Source: Edaphochlamys debaryana | Taxonomy: Eukaryota; Chlorophyta; Chlorophyceae; Chlamydomonadales | Reading direction: 5' to 3' | Assembly (NCBI GenBank): GCA_016858145.1 | Contig: JAEHOE010000006.1 | Coordinates: forward strand, 1,674,001 to 1,738,000 | DNA length: 64,000 nt | Shown: positions 37,201 to 48,800 of the stretch, in pieces | Layout of the letters: each line of letters begins with the position of its first letter | Position numbering within the stretch: position 1 is the first letter of the stretch | Position numbers and translations under genes: made by a program | The notes under the pieces: model-generated | Told to the model about the DNA's origin: nothing | Database searches by the model: none | The model's input: the letters and a program-made list of their open reading frames with translations, nothing else

Positions 37201-37941
37201 GAGCTGTGCGATTCGCAGGGACAGCGTCGCCATCTCGGCCCGCGCCTGCTGCTGCGCGGGCGAGGCGCCCTCGGTGACCGCGACCCGCAGCGCGGCCGTC
37301 GCAGCCGCCGCTTCGGCGGCGCACTGCTCCACGGGGTCCACTGCCGGCGCGACGATGCCGTCGTGCACTGCTGCTGGAGGGCGCGGGGCGACGCGCGGCG
37401 CCTTGAGTGCTTCTTCGATGGTCAGGCGCACGACGCGCGCCACGTCAGGCACGCAACCCGGCCCGACGACGCCCGCGCCGACGACGGTGACCTCCACTGA
37501 CATGGGGCATATGTTCCCGTGAGGCAGCGGCGGCGGCGTGGTGGACGTGACGACGCCCTGCACGGTGACGCGGCTGCCGCGCGGGGCCTCGGGGTTCTCG
37601 ACGAACTCCAGCGTCGCGTGCAGCAGCGCCTCGAGCTCCGAGTCCAGCTGCGCGTGCAGCCGCTGCAGATACGTCAGCAGCGCCGCCTCGTCGTTGCCGC
37701 ACGCGCCCCGCAGCTCGTCGAGCAGCACAGGGCACCGCACAGCCATGCGTGGACCACGCCGCGCCCATATGGAGTCGATTGTCGTCGTCGTCGTCGTCAT
37801 CGTCGTCGTCGTCACGGTGTCACCAGCCGCGGCCGCTCCTTCTCCTCCTCGGCGATCATACAGCGCCCATGCAATTTGGCCGCGATAAGTCGGTGCCGTC
37901 GGTGGCACTCGGAACGGCCGATTGAAGCGCATGTCTCTCAC
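34267..37941 (-). CDS. Unrecognised multi-exon protein with CxxC zinc-ribbon-like block and possible nuclease-like core
   Basis: Exon 1 is 37056-37941 (start MRDMRFNRPFRVPP, GTACGT donor, phase 1). Exon 2 begins at 36902 in matching phase and runs to a GTAAGA donor at 35604. An in-frame TGA (36742-36744) lies between YFSGRR and GSGGSGG; both sides are in the same frame. A final part ending at 34267 contains VTIDMLRAIHLEPTL and a long acidic/Gly-Arg stretch; its splice acceptor is unresolved. Exon 2 holds CRFC...CVGC...CATC, a zinc-binding block. After it come RIDLAVQIRF and RYFEIVEG, spaced like the acidic residues of a restriction-endonuclease fold; that reading is a guess. The gene is divergent from the next one with a 604-bp gap. 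It may belong to a large mobile element. Function unknown. Confidence 0.5.
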
Positions 37942-38545
37942 GGGTCCATTGGGGTCGCGGATGCGTTGGGTGGTGCGAGTAAGACGATGATTAATGTATA
38001 GAGCTGTCTTTTCTGTACGCTTTGTACATATGCTCTCGCGGCCACAAAGCCAGCCTCATTGCGCCAATGCCGTACACGCGTGCCGAGCGCTGCATGTGCT
38101 CATTCCGCGTCCACGAGTCCAGGCCACCGCGAGAGAAGCTTCTGCGCGCTGGGCGCGTGTGAGGGCACGGCTCGAGAGCAGCTGCGGCTGCTGTGCTACG
38201 GCTGCGGGGGGCGCGGGGGGCCCGCGCGGCGCAGCACGGCGCGTTGCAACGCGCCGCGTTCTGCTACCGCGCCGCGTTGTGTGACCTTCTGGTCGTGTTC
38301 GACCCACCTTCCAGCGACCTTCCAATCACGCAACACAGCAGCCGTCTGCTGTCTGCCTTCTGTTCTCATTCTGTTCTCTGTTCATTGCGTACGGCGCGCT
38401 GGCCTGGCGCCTTTGCAGGCCCGCCCATGAAAACCAGCATTTCCGTGCTCGCGTCTGCCCTTGAAAATAGCTAGCTTGCCACACAGAGACTACTGGACAC
38501 ACCCCGCACCTTTGAAGAGCGTGCAATAGAGTAGGGCGGCCCCAA
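37942..38545. promoter_or_regulatory. Divergent promoter region of two unrecognised block genes
   Basis: These 604 bp separate the starts of the minus-strand gene (37941) and the plus-strand gene (38546). An AT-richer stretch (GATTAATGTATAGAG) lies near 37.99 kb. No specific element could be assigned. Confidence 0.4.
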
Positions 38546-41441
38546 ATGGACGGCGAATGTGAGCCGACCGCAAGCGCCGCTAAGCGGCCTCGCCGTGCTG
38601 CAGGGCTTGCGGCGCTGGCTGCTCTAACACACAGCAGCGGTGCGAGTCGGGTCGGCCGAGCAGCCGCTGCCGCCTCGGCTGCGACTGCGGCGGATGCGCA
38701 ACCGGCCGCCCGCAGCTCGGCCACTGGGCCTTGCCCAGGCCCCGCGGACGGGAACGCGGCGCGCCTCGTCTGGGTCGCCGTCCACTCCAGTAGCCCGCAA
38801 CGCCACACGCAGCAGGAGCCGGAGCAGGAGTACAAGCTGGAGGTGCACGCGACCACGCCGAGCGGCCGGCACGTCGGGTACCGAAACGGGCAGGTCGTCG
38901 ATCTGCTCATGCCCGACTCCGCGTCGCCCTCATCGCCATCGCCAGACGAGCTGGAGTGGCGCGCGCAAGGCCACCGCGTCTCCGTCGAGCAGTGCAGCTC
39001 GCTCGTCGGTAAGAGCTTCAGCCTCAAGTTCAACGTCGTCAGCGCGAGCAGGTCAGAATCGGAGATCGTGGAGACAGGCCGGCTCGTCGAGGTGCGGCTG
39101 GGGGACGGCGGAGGCGCTTCGTCGCCAGACGCGTCGGCGGCAGCACCGCGCATCGGCCGCCACTTTGGCACAGGCCGACACCGCGGCGCGTGCTGGACGC
39201 TGGGCAAGTCGCGCGGCGTGCCCATCTTCAAGCTGTGCTTCCCCTCGGACCCCGAGTTCTGGGTATCGCCCGAGCACTTCGCCTCGTCGGTGGGCGCGTC
39301 AACGCTCGTGGACGCGCACGGGCTACGGCTCAACCTAGGCGAACGACACGGTGCGGCGAGAGCGGCTAGAGCGGCAGCGCAGGATGCGGCGCCCAACGCG
39401 ACGCCGGTCCAGCCCCGCGATGCAGCACGGCAGGCAGCGGCGGCGCCTGCTGCACCGCCACGGGCGGCGCCTCCTCCGCAGCTGCACGTCGGCGGATTCG
39501 ACGGACTGGTTCATGGCTTTGGCGGCGGCAGCGGCGACGAGGGCGGCGATGACGACGATGACGGCGGTCGCGACGGTGCCATAGCCGTTGGCACCAGTGC
39601 GGACGTCGTCGGTGCGGGTGTCGGCGGTGCAGGCGCTGCTGCTAGCGCTGGCCCCGCTAGCGCTGGCGTCGCCCGTTACATCCAGCTGCTGCAGGTGGAG
39701 GCCGCCGCCGCGCGTGCCGCCGCGTCCGACGCAGTCGCGCGCGCTGCAGCACTAGAGGCGCGCCTCGACATGGTCGCAAGACAGACCGGCGTGCCCGTGG
39801 CAGCAGCACCCGCGAGCGCTGCTGCTGCGGCGGCGGCTGCTGGAGCCGTGGCAGAGACAGCGGCGATGCCGTCGGCGGGCACAGCGGGGCCGTCGACCTC
39901 CGGCTCGGGCGTTGTCGACGCCGCCGTCTCCACCACTGCGTCGCCAGGAGCGGGAGCGGCGCTGCAGCAGCGCGACGCCTCGTCCACCGCTGCTGCGTGC
40001 TGGCCGGCGAGCATCGACGAGGAGCACGCGCTGCACGTCATCCGCCTGCTGCGCTCCGGCGCGACCACGACGCACGGCTGCGCGCACATGGGACTCGAGC
40101 CGTGAGAGGTCGACATGCAAAACATGACACGTGCGTTCCTCCCGGTCTGGGCCACGTACGCCAGCGGCGTGGACGCGCTCACCCCGCCTCAGCTCAACTC
40201 GGCCGCCTTCTGCCACACGCACTGTGGTCTGTACGCTGCGACCTTCCCTTCGCACCATGGGTGCAGGTCAGCTGGGCACGGAGAACATCGTTGTGCTCGT
40301 CGTGTGCTTGTGCTCATGCCGCGTCATACACTTGTGCCCGCTCCCCGCGCGTGCACGCGTGCCCCACAGATGTTGCCTCCGTGGCACGCGCGTCAACAAC
40401 AACCAAACCACCGTGCTACACACGTCCACCGACGCCGGCGCCAGTCGTGCCGTCGTCCGGCCGTGCGCGCTGTGCGGCAGGGCGCTGTTCGCGCCGCCCG
40501 ACCACCTACCCATGCTGGTGCAGTCCTGCATCGTTGGCCCGCTGCGGGACGCGTTCCCCCGCATCGCCATCGGCGCGGACGTGACCAGCACCGGCGCGGG
40601 CGTGGACGCGCACGCTGTGGCGGTGCAGGTGCGTAAGACATGCGTACGCAGCGGCGACTCCGTTTGCGTTCTGTGACTGCGGCCTCCGACGTGCACACAG
40701 GTCCTCGACGGGCCGTCCGTCATCGCGGCCGCGTTCTTCGTCAACTGCAGCACGGGCCCGGCCGATGCGCCGCCGCGCCTGCCGCGGATCGCCTTCCGTC
40801 AGCGTGCGCTGTCGCACGTCGGCGCTGCGGTGATGGTCTTCGCCATCCGCGCCGGCGGCGACGCGGTGCAGCGAGCGACGGACATGCTGGCCGCGCGCAG
40901 GTAAAAGGGGGATCGTGCGAGTTCACGAATCTTTTGCACTGGAGCTGAAAAAGCCACGTCGCGCTGCATGCACAGGTGGATGGTTCGCGCGCTCGTGGAC
41001 CGCCGGATCACGGAGGCGGTTGTCTATGGAGACGCGCCGGCGCGGGACCTGGGCCAGGGCCAGGGCCTGGACCAGGGCCTGGAGCAGGGCACGGCGGCGG
41101 GGCGTGCCGGAGCGGATAGCGTCGGCGGCGGAGGCGGAGGCGGAGGCGTCATCAAGTGGCGGGACCTGTGCGACCCGACCAATGCCCTATGGCGCCTGCC
41201 GTCATCCGCGGGAGATACGAGCCCGGGCGTGACCGGTCTACGCAGCGTGCGCGTGTGCGCACCGGGCGACGTGCCGTTCGATGGGCCCCCGACAGCGGCG
41301 GCGCACGGCGGCGTGCAGGTCACGGCGCGGGCGCTGGCCTGCAAGGCCGCATGGAAGCGCGCGTACCTGCTTGCGCCGCAGCTGCACGTGCTCGAGGGCA
41401 AGCTCAGCTTCAATGGCGTCAATGTTGGCGCGGAGGGCTGA
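38546..41441 (+). CDS. Unrecognised 858-aa protein, five exons
   Basis: Exons 38546-40101, 40165-40260, 40370-40628, 40701-40900 and 40976-41441 give 2577 nt, a whole number of codons, with consistent phases. A 63-nt intron (40102-40164; GTGAGA donor, GCCAG acceptor) removes a TGA that would otherwise stop the frame at 40103-40105. The N-terminus is basic and Ala-rich (KRPRRAAG, nuclear-signal-like). A beta-rich region follows (YKLEVHATTPSGRHVG to FSLKFNVVSASRSESEI) and a segment PIFKLCFPSDPEFWV. The second half has an FCHTHC / CALCGRALF Cys/His cluster and a Gln/Gly repeat (GQGQGLDQGLEQG). I recognise no family. It lies between element-like genes and is probably cargo of the same block. Confidence 0.6.
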
Positions 41442-41590
41442 GGGTTTTGGGGCGTGTGTGCACGGGCAGACGATGAGCGGCAGGCGGTGCATGGGGCCTC
41501 TGAGGTACACAGTTCGTGGGGCGGCTGTAAGAACGCCGCCTCGGCTCCGCTGCCAAAAAACTTGGACACAACACAAAAGAACCCACGACG

Positions 41591-42157
41591 ATGCTGGACT
41601 CACTGTGGAGCTTCCTGGGGGACACGCTGTGGCCCACAAGAAGCCCACCCGACGATGCCACAGCACCTGCAGACGCGGTGCTCGCCAGCCTACGCTTGCG
41701 CGCCGTGGCACCTCAGATCATCGAGCGCCGCGCGGATGTCTCTGAGGACCTCCTCAGCGACGCGTTTGCATCTTTTGCCGTCTTGTTCAGTGACCAGCAA
41801 CGGCGCCGGGCGACAGCCCAGGCCTCGGGACAGCCAGTGCCCGCGTACACACGAGCGTTCGTACATGACTGTGACCTGATGAGCACGATCGTGAATGACC
41901 TGAAGGCTCGTGTGGCGCACCCCCCCACCAGCGCAGCAGCACTGCAACTCTTCCTGCGCCTCGATCAAGTGTTCGTTCAGGCGGAGCTTCAGCATGCGGC
42001 TGATGAGGAAGCCCGCGCCCCATCCGCAGCAGCAGCAGCGGCCCTCAGGAGGCCCCCCACGAGCCCCCCAACGGCCTCCGCGCCCGTCCCACGGGGAGGA
42101 GTCCCTGAACCCACACCACTCTGTTTTACCCCACCTCAAAGATCGCTGGGACTTTAA
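41591..42157 (+). CDS. Unrecognised 188-aa helical protein
   Basis: An open frame starts at MLDSLWSFLGDTLWP, 149 nt after the preceding gene, and is predicted mostly helical (RRADVSEDLLSDAFASFAVL, FLRLDQVFVQAELQHAADEE). An Ala/Pro-rich tail follows. Its last codons overlap the end of the antisense transporter fragment (42126 on), so the true C-terminus may have been replaced when that fragment arrived. No family recognised. Confidence 0.5.
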   Translation: MLDSLWSFLGDTLWPTRSPPDDATAPADAVLASLRLRAVAPQIIERRADVSEDLLSDAFASFAVLFSDQQRRRATAQASGQPVPAYTRAFVHDCDLMSTIVNDLKARVAHPPTSAAALQLFLRLDQVFVQAELQHAADEEARAPSAAAAAALRRPPTSPPTASAPVPRGGVPEPTPLCFTPPQRSLGL

Positions 42158-42590
42158 CTGGGGTGGAATGAGAGCCTCGCAAGCGCAGCTCGTGTTGGTA
42201 CAGCGTCGCAAAGGCCACGTAGATGGCGGACGAGCCGCAGGAAAAGCCAATGTAGCCCGCGGCGCGCTCGCAACGGGAGTCCCACACGCCCGCGCCCAGG
42301 AGCGCGAACGTGACCACGAGCGACGCAAAGACCGCGGTCAGGCACGCGCTCTTCCGCACGGCCACGACCAGGAAGCCCAGCGTCAGCGTGCCCCACAGCC
42401 CGCACCAGATCGTCTGGCCCACGCGCGCCTGCGGCAGCGCCGCCACGTCCGCCGAGTCCCGCTCCGCCAGGAACCAGCCCATCCAGAACGCGCAGTAGCT
42501 CGCGAACGCCGTGCCGCCAAACACGTTACCATACACCCCGTCCAGCATCGACGAGACACGACGAGAGCTCCATTTGCCTCGAGCTGACAC
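42126..42590 (-). pseudogene. Fragment of a GPR1/FUN34/YaaH (acetate transporter type) membrane protein
   Basis: The minus-strand frame contains GNVFGGTAFASYCAFWM, the family signature seen as GNxFGxTAFxSYGxFW. Three further hydrophobic segments follow (TLTLGFLVVAV, LTAVFASLVVTFALLGAGV, YIGFSCGSSAIYVAFATL). These correspond roughly to helices 3-6 of a six-helix protein. The N-terminal helices with the NPxPLGL-type motif are missing, and the last residues (after LYQHELR) do not look like the family. The segment is one open frame without introns and fits exactly between the 41591 ORF and the transposase core, so it looks like a captured gene piece. The start codon at 42590 lies in foreign sequence. 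It is unlikely to make a working transporter. Confidence 0.7.
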
Positions 42591-43261
42591 CGCGGCACGG
42601 ATACAGCCGATGCGGGAGCCGGCTGCGCGTGAGTCGGCACGCGCAGCACCGCCGGCGCGTGAGCCTGCTCATGGCCACGACCGCGTCGCATGGCATTCTG
42701 GCGTGGCATGCGTGCGCGGGGTCCTTCAACGGCGCCAAGTTTGCTGCGTTCATCAAAGAACAGCTGGCCCCAGCAGTGCGCGAGCGCATGCCTGACGCCC
42801 GGGCACCTGTGTTGTTTATGGACAACGTATCTTTCCATCACTCGATCGCAGTGCAGAACACGTGCGACGCCGAGGGGCTGCGCCCGATGTATCTGCCCGC
42901 GTACACGCCCGACTTCCAACCCATCGAGCACACGTTCTCAGCACTGAAGCGACACTACAGCCTGCTGGAAGCTCCGCGGCCAAGCGTGCTGGCAGTCCGA
43001 CAGAACAAGCAGCAGCTGCAGGAACTGCAGCTGCAATTACAGCAGCAAGCGCCAGCCCATAACCCGCAGATGCAACTGACTGCGAAGCAGCTGCACCAGC
43101 GGGCTCGCGACATTCTCCTGGAAAACTGCATGTGCCAGCGGATCCAGGCCTGCGTAGAGCGCATGCAGCAGCGAGCTGCCGACCTGGCCGGGAGCTGCGA
43201 AAACATGTTCTATCGCACGTTTGAGGTGGTTTGGGAGCGTCTGCGCGCGCATGCGGGATGA
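42551..43261 (+). CDS. IS630/Tc1-mariner type DDE transposase, N-terminally truncated
   Basis: The frame shows the three catalytic acidic positions of the DDE_3 type: DESSICLELTPRHGYSRCG (first Asp at 42560), MDNVSFHHS (second Asp) and TPDFQPIEHTFSALKR (Glu). Between the first two is GSFNGAKFAAFIKEQL. The N-terminal helix-turn-helix DNA-binding part is missing. Upstream of 42550 the sequence belongs to the antisense transporter fragment, so the enzyme appears decapitated. The C-terminal tail is Gln-rich and ends RLRAHAG with TGA. Such transposases move DNA with TA target duplications. The Fanzor-like gene starts 176 nt downstream on the same strand. Confidence 0.8.
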   Translation, partial: TRHDESSICLELTPRHGYSRCGSRLRVSRHAQHRRRVSLLMATTASHGILAWHACAGSFNGAKFAAFIKEQLAPAVRERMPDARAPVLFMDNVSFHHSIAVQNTCDAEGLRPMYLPAYTPDFQPIEHTFSALKRHYSLLEAPRPSVLAVRQNKQQLQELQLQLQQQAPAHNPQMQLTAKQLHQRARDILLENCMCQRIQACVERMQQRAADLAGSCENMFYRTFEVVWERLRAHAG

Positions 43262-43411
43262 CATCGCTCTCGCGTGCCGTCGCGCTCTCGCGTGCATGTG
43301 TACACTTAAGGTTGAGCCTGCCTGGTACTGTACACGTATACACGGGTCATACACGCGCGTGCACGCGTGCGTTTGGAGCGCTTAAGGAGTTAGTTCGCGG
43401 TAAAGCATCCA

Positions 43412-43431
43412 ACACACACACACACACACAC
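43412..43431. repeat. (CA)n microsatellite
   Basis: A pure CA run of about ten units lies just before the first ATG of the Fanzor-like gene, in its presumed leader. Confidence 0.8.
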
Positions 43432-43436
43432 GCGGC

Positions 43437-45825
43437 ATGGCGCGCGCCAAGCCGGCCGCGACGGCCACGACCGCCGCTGCGGCCGCGGCAGCACGGCCAC
43501 CGGCGGCGAGGACAATGCGCTCGCCGAGCAAGAAAAAGCCGAGCCAAGCCGACAAGAACCTACAAGTCGCCGATGAGCTCGCGCAACGCGGCGTGCGCGT
43601 GCTCGCCAAAGTGGTCGGCCAGACGAAGCACATGAAGGCAGCGCTCGACGTGCTGAACAGCGCGCGCGACCAGGCCAGCCCAAGCAGCCCCGCGCTCAGC
43701 GAGGATGCCAAGCGTGTCGACGAAGCCCAGCGGGCGTACTGGCGGTCCATCGCGATCGACAGCGCCAACTGCTCTGTTGAAAACATGTGCAACGTTCTGC
43801 GCGCCGCGGGCATCCAGCAGCTGTGCAAGAGCAAGGACTCCCCGGCGCAGACATTCGGACCGCGTGCACTGCGCTGCTCGTCAAGCACAACAGCGTCGCC
43901 GACGTGCAGAGCGAGCTGCTTAGCCGGCGACAGCTGATCATGTCCAACGGGGCCATCGACCGCGTCAACACGCTGGAAGGCGTGGGCGTGGTCGTGCCCG
44001 CATTCATCAAGGATGTCGTCATGTGTTTACAAGAGGGCACCGACACCGCCGCTGTGCCAGCGGCGTCGAGCGCGATTCCTACGGAGCTGCTTGCGGAGCC
44101 GCCTGCGGAGCCGCCCACGGCTGCGGAGCCACCCGCTGCCCCGAAGAGCACCGCCAAAAAGCGAAAGCTGCCCGCGTCGGCGGACCAGCCCGCACCCAAG
44201 AAGCGACGTCCGACCAGAAAGCCCTGCGCGACGGCTGAGGTCTCCGACACCTACATGGCCTACCTCTGCGACGCGATCAACCTGTTCAACAAGCACCGCA
44301 ACCCCGCGCTCGTCAGCGCGCTCCTGGCCAGCATCGGACTGGAGATCAAGGCCCCGCACATCAACTCGGCCGCGGAGCGGGACGCGCTGCTGGCGCTGCT
44401 CCAGCAGCACACGCCGCCTGATGCCGCTGCGCCGACGGGCGGCGACACTGTGGCCGGCCCCATCGCGCCGCCTGCCGCGCTGTTTGCGAAGCTGACCGAG
44501 TGCACGGTGCCCGAGCTGCGCCTGCGGCTCGAACGCCTGAACGACTTCCGGCTGCGCCCGCTGTACGGGCGCCGCGTGAGTCACGTCATGCCAGCCACAC
44601 GGCACGCCCTCTGGACGGTGCTGCGCAGCCATGGCGATGTGACCACGCGGCGCCTAGGACCGCTGCGCGCCCTGCAGAACGCGTACGCCGAGCTGTTCAG
44701 GCGCACGTGCCCACCGGTGCTGCGGACGCGCATCACCGTGGTCGTGCAGCGCCTGAGGGCCGCGCTGAACCTCAGCGATGCGGAGCACGAGCGTGTCTCC
44801 AAGTACCTCGAGGACCTGGTCTGCACGCTGAGCCGCATGCCGCGGCGCAGCACTCTCGCGCTCAACTTCGCGTACACCGCCGCGCTGGAAGCAGACGACC
44901 CGGCGGTACTCGAGGCGCTGCTGAACCTGCTGAGCAAGAAGGCGTGCAACCAGACCTTCTGGAAGAACCTCCTGATGTACCTGGTAGCTGGCCGCACCGT
45001 CAACAACGCAAAGTTCAACGAGCTGATCCAGGCGGCCATGGCCGTGGAGCCCCCGACCTTCGGGCTGGAGCGCGTCGTCTTGAACGACGCACCCAGCGCG
45101 GCCGGCGACGAGGACACCGAGCAAGCACGGAAGGAGCGCGCCGAGCTCGCCGCAGAGCTCCACATCGCGGAGACGCTGCCAGCCCGCTTGGACCAGCCGC
45201 TCGCGTACGCGGCCAGGACGCTGCGCACCGCCGTCATCAACATGATCACCTCAACGATGAGCAGCCACCTGCAGCGCCTTCTGAACGCGCGCCTCGCGGC
45301 CGCCCAGGCGGCCGACACCGCGTCGCCCAAGCTGCGCGACCTGACGGGGTACGACTTCCAACAGGCGGTCTACGCGCCGTGCACCAACCTGGCGCAGCTG
45401 AAGGCAGACCTGGGCCTCACCGACGAGCTGCTCCAGCTGCGCGCAGAAGTGCGCGCGCGGCTGCAGGTGGGCGAGAGTGCGAGCGAGACGCTGGCGCCCG
45501 AGAAGATCGCCAAGCAGGTCCACAACTTCTACCTTGTCATGCGCTTCAACCACTGGATGGCGGGCCAACTGGGCGAGCTGGGCGTGCGCGGGCTGAAGCT
45601 GCTGCCGATCGGCGCAATGAAGGCCAAGTTCGTGCGCCTGGACAAGAAGTCCCTGCTGGCACTGGCGGAGCTGACTCTGAGCACGCCCGACCGCGCGGCA
45701 CTCATGGCCTACAAGACGGACGCGCCACAGAAGAAGGCCGACCTGGCCGACGCAAAGGCCAAATTCGATGAGTTCATCTCCCCGGCGGCGCTGAAGAAGA
45801 TCAAAAAGCTCCTGCCTCAAGAAGA

Positions 45826-45856
<31 letters not shown>

Positions 45857-48800
45857 AACCAGGATGACAACAACAACGACAACAACGACGGCAAGGGCAA
45901 CGACGCCAGAAACCAGGGCATCGCGGTCAACAGCGAGCAGCAGCTGACGCTGGATGAGCAGCTGAAGCAGCGGCTCAAGGAGCTGGGCGTGCCAGAAAAA
46001 GCGCTGCCGCACATCGCAAAGTACCTGGAGATCTGGTCGGAGCTGAACGCCCTCGAGCAGGCCGCGATCCACTGCATGTTTGCGCACGTGCGCGACGACA
46101 ACAAGACCAAGAAGAACAAGAACAAGAACGACGCCGACGAGGATCTGGACGTCGGCGGCGCCAAGCGGCGCCGCCAGCCTGGCTACGCCCGCCAGTGCCG
46201 CCAGAGCCCGTACCGACGCGAAGCCCTACAGCTCGACTGCAGTCTCCAGACGGACAACTACAGCGTCCGCCTGCAGCTGTCGTGCATGGAGGTCTACACC
46301 CCGTGCTGCAGTGGGCCAAGGACGCCAGCCTGAAGGATGCGCAGCTCACCGCGGAGGCGGATGCAGATGCGATCGAGGCCGGCTATGTGCCCGCGTCTGC
46401 GGACGCCAACGTGGACGGCAGCGACGACGACGACAACGATGACGAAGGTAACACGGCGGCTGCGATGGCATGCGTGGGCGCGAGCATGGGAGCCGCATCC
46501 GTGTGGGCGGCGAAGCCCAAGGCAAAGCGCCTCGAGGCGCTGCGCCACGCGGCGGAGCACAAGGCCGAAGTAGCCGCCACCAAAGCCCGCGAGGCGAAAG
46601 CCGCGTGGGTCGAGGCGGTGGCCGCAGCAGACGCGGCCGCGGCAGACGCGGCTGCGGCATCAGCGTCGACGTCCGCGCTGACGTCCACGGCGGCGACTAC
46701 CGCAGCGATGACTGCGACGACGACACAAGCAAAGGCAACGGCGGCGCGCCTCGAAAAGGCACGCCTCGCCGCGGCGCGCGAGCTCGTTACGGCGGCTACC
46801 AACATCGCCAAGGCCAAGACTGCTGCGAAAGTCCCCGCGGCTGACACCCCGGCGGAGCTGGCGGAGCACGAGGCGGCGCGCAAGCTGGTGACGTCCATTG
46901 CCGGCAAGCTGGCCATCTTGGGCATCGACCCAGGCCGCACGTGCCTCGCGACCGTGGTCCTGCTACTCGGGAACGACCGCAAGCAGCAGTTCGAGTGGCG
47001 CCTGACGCGTGGCCAGTACCACAACGACTCGGGCTGCACGGCCTTCCTGCGCAAGCAGGCGCGCTGGCTAGCCCCCTTGCAGGGCGACTTTGCACGCATG
47101 GGCGCCGACGACGCTGGCCTGAAGAGCGGGCAGCTGGACGACCTGGTCGCGTACAACCGCGCGTACCTCGCAGCTGCCGACAAGTGGTGGGCGAGCGCGC
47201 TAGACATGCGCGTGCGGTGCGCAGCCTTCTCGGTTCACGTGGGCAAGCAGCGCACGCTCTCCAGCTTTGCCTCGCGCGTCTTGACCTTGCGCATGCTCCT
47301 GGACGCAAACGAGGCGACACGCAACCTCGACATCCTGGTGGCCTACGGGTCCGCGGGGCCCACGATGAAGCCGACGGGTCGCGGCGAGCTGGCGGTGCCC
47401 ACCACGGGGATGTACCTCGCGTTCGAGCGCGCGGTCAAGGGCCCGCACGGCGAGGCGGTGCGCGCGCTGCCCAGCCCATACCTCGAGAACGAAGCCTACA
47501 GCACCAAGATCGACAACGACACCGAGAAGGCCAAGCTGGGCACCTATCGACACCTGACGCTCGCGCGCGTTGTGCCACGTGCCGCGGCAAGCGGCGACAG
47601 CCCCGACGCAAAGCCCCCGCCGCCTCTGAACGAGGCGGCGCCGCCAATGGAGCCGCTGAGCGAGCGCGAGGCGCTGGAGCTGCTGCTTGCACACGTGCAG
47701 CAATACTGCGGCGCGTCAGCAGCCGCGCCTCCAGCGGCTCCAGTGGCTCCAGCGGTCAACGCATCGGCCACGAGCAACGACGCGCTCAAGGTGTCGGCAA
47801 TCCAGGCCCACCTGGCTTCGCGGAAGGCCACCAACGCCGCCTGACGTCCGCGCTGACTCGAGCCCTTGGGGGCACCGCGAGCAGCGCGGACGTGGTCGCC
47901 GCGCGCGCGGAGCTGGCGCGCGCCAAAGCGGAGGCCAACCGAGCGGGGACGCTGCTTCGCCTGTCGCGCGCCGCTGACAAGCCGGCCCGGCTCGCGCGGA
48001 CGGACGCCCTCACGACCGCCAAGACGGCAGTCAAGGCGGCCACCCGCGCGCTGCGCAAGGCCATCGGCTGCGCCGCCAGCTGCGACGCGCAGGTGAATGC
48101 CGCACGCGATGAGGTCGCGCGCGCCAAGACCGTCGCCAATGCAGCCAAGCAGGCGGCGCGCGAGGCGACCGCTGCAGCCAGCGCGGCCAGCAACCAAACA
48201 GCGGCGGCGCAGGTTGAGGGCGGCGCCGCTGGCAGCGCGCTGCAGTCGTGCCCGATGATCAGCACCGTGAAGCCCATCCTGCCCAACGGCAGCCGTAACC
48301 CTCGCGCGCCCGTGGCCACCACGCTCTCAGAGCAGGTCGCCGTGATGGAGTGGACGCGCCGGCACGCCGTGCGCGACGCCATCCGGCGCGGCGCGCCGCG
48401 GGCCACCGCGCTGCGCGATGCGAGCAGGCGCTTCGTGGACGTCGCGCTGGACGTGCTGCTGCGGCTGCTGGCAACACCAATCGCTGACGTGCGCCTGCCG
48501 CCCGAGGCGCTCGCAAAGCAACCCAAGACAACGACCCAAGACCAAGACGACCAAGAACAAGAAGGACGACGACAGGCTGTGCTTCCCCTCCATCCGCGGG
48601 CTCCAATCCAAACCTGGACAGATCATGGAGTACGTCTATGTGGGGCGGGACCCAAGCGCAGCTGGTGTCATTGCGCGGCTGGCGGTGCTAGAGTTGCAGG
48701 GCGCGCCGCGCCCTGCGGCCTGGTGCCACCAGCCAAAGACGACAAAGAAGACGAAGCAACAGCGACCGTCAGCTGCTGCCGCCACCGTCACCACAGAGGC

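Noticed and set aside
40103..40105. TGA as a true stop of the gene starting at 38546
   Set aside because: A 63-nt GT-AG intron in correct phase removes it, and the same frame continues into further phase-consistent exons.
46941..47840. 5' part of a 634-residue plus-strand ORF over the Fanzor-like gene
   Set aside because: Its first 300 residues are an out-of-frame shadow of the RuvC-I region; only the part after about 47840 is taken as coding.
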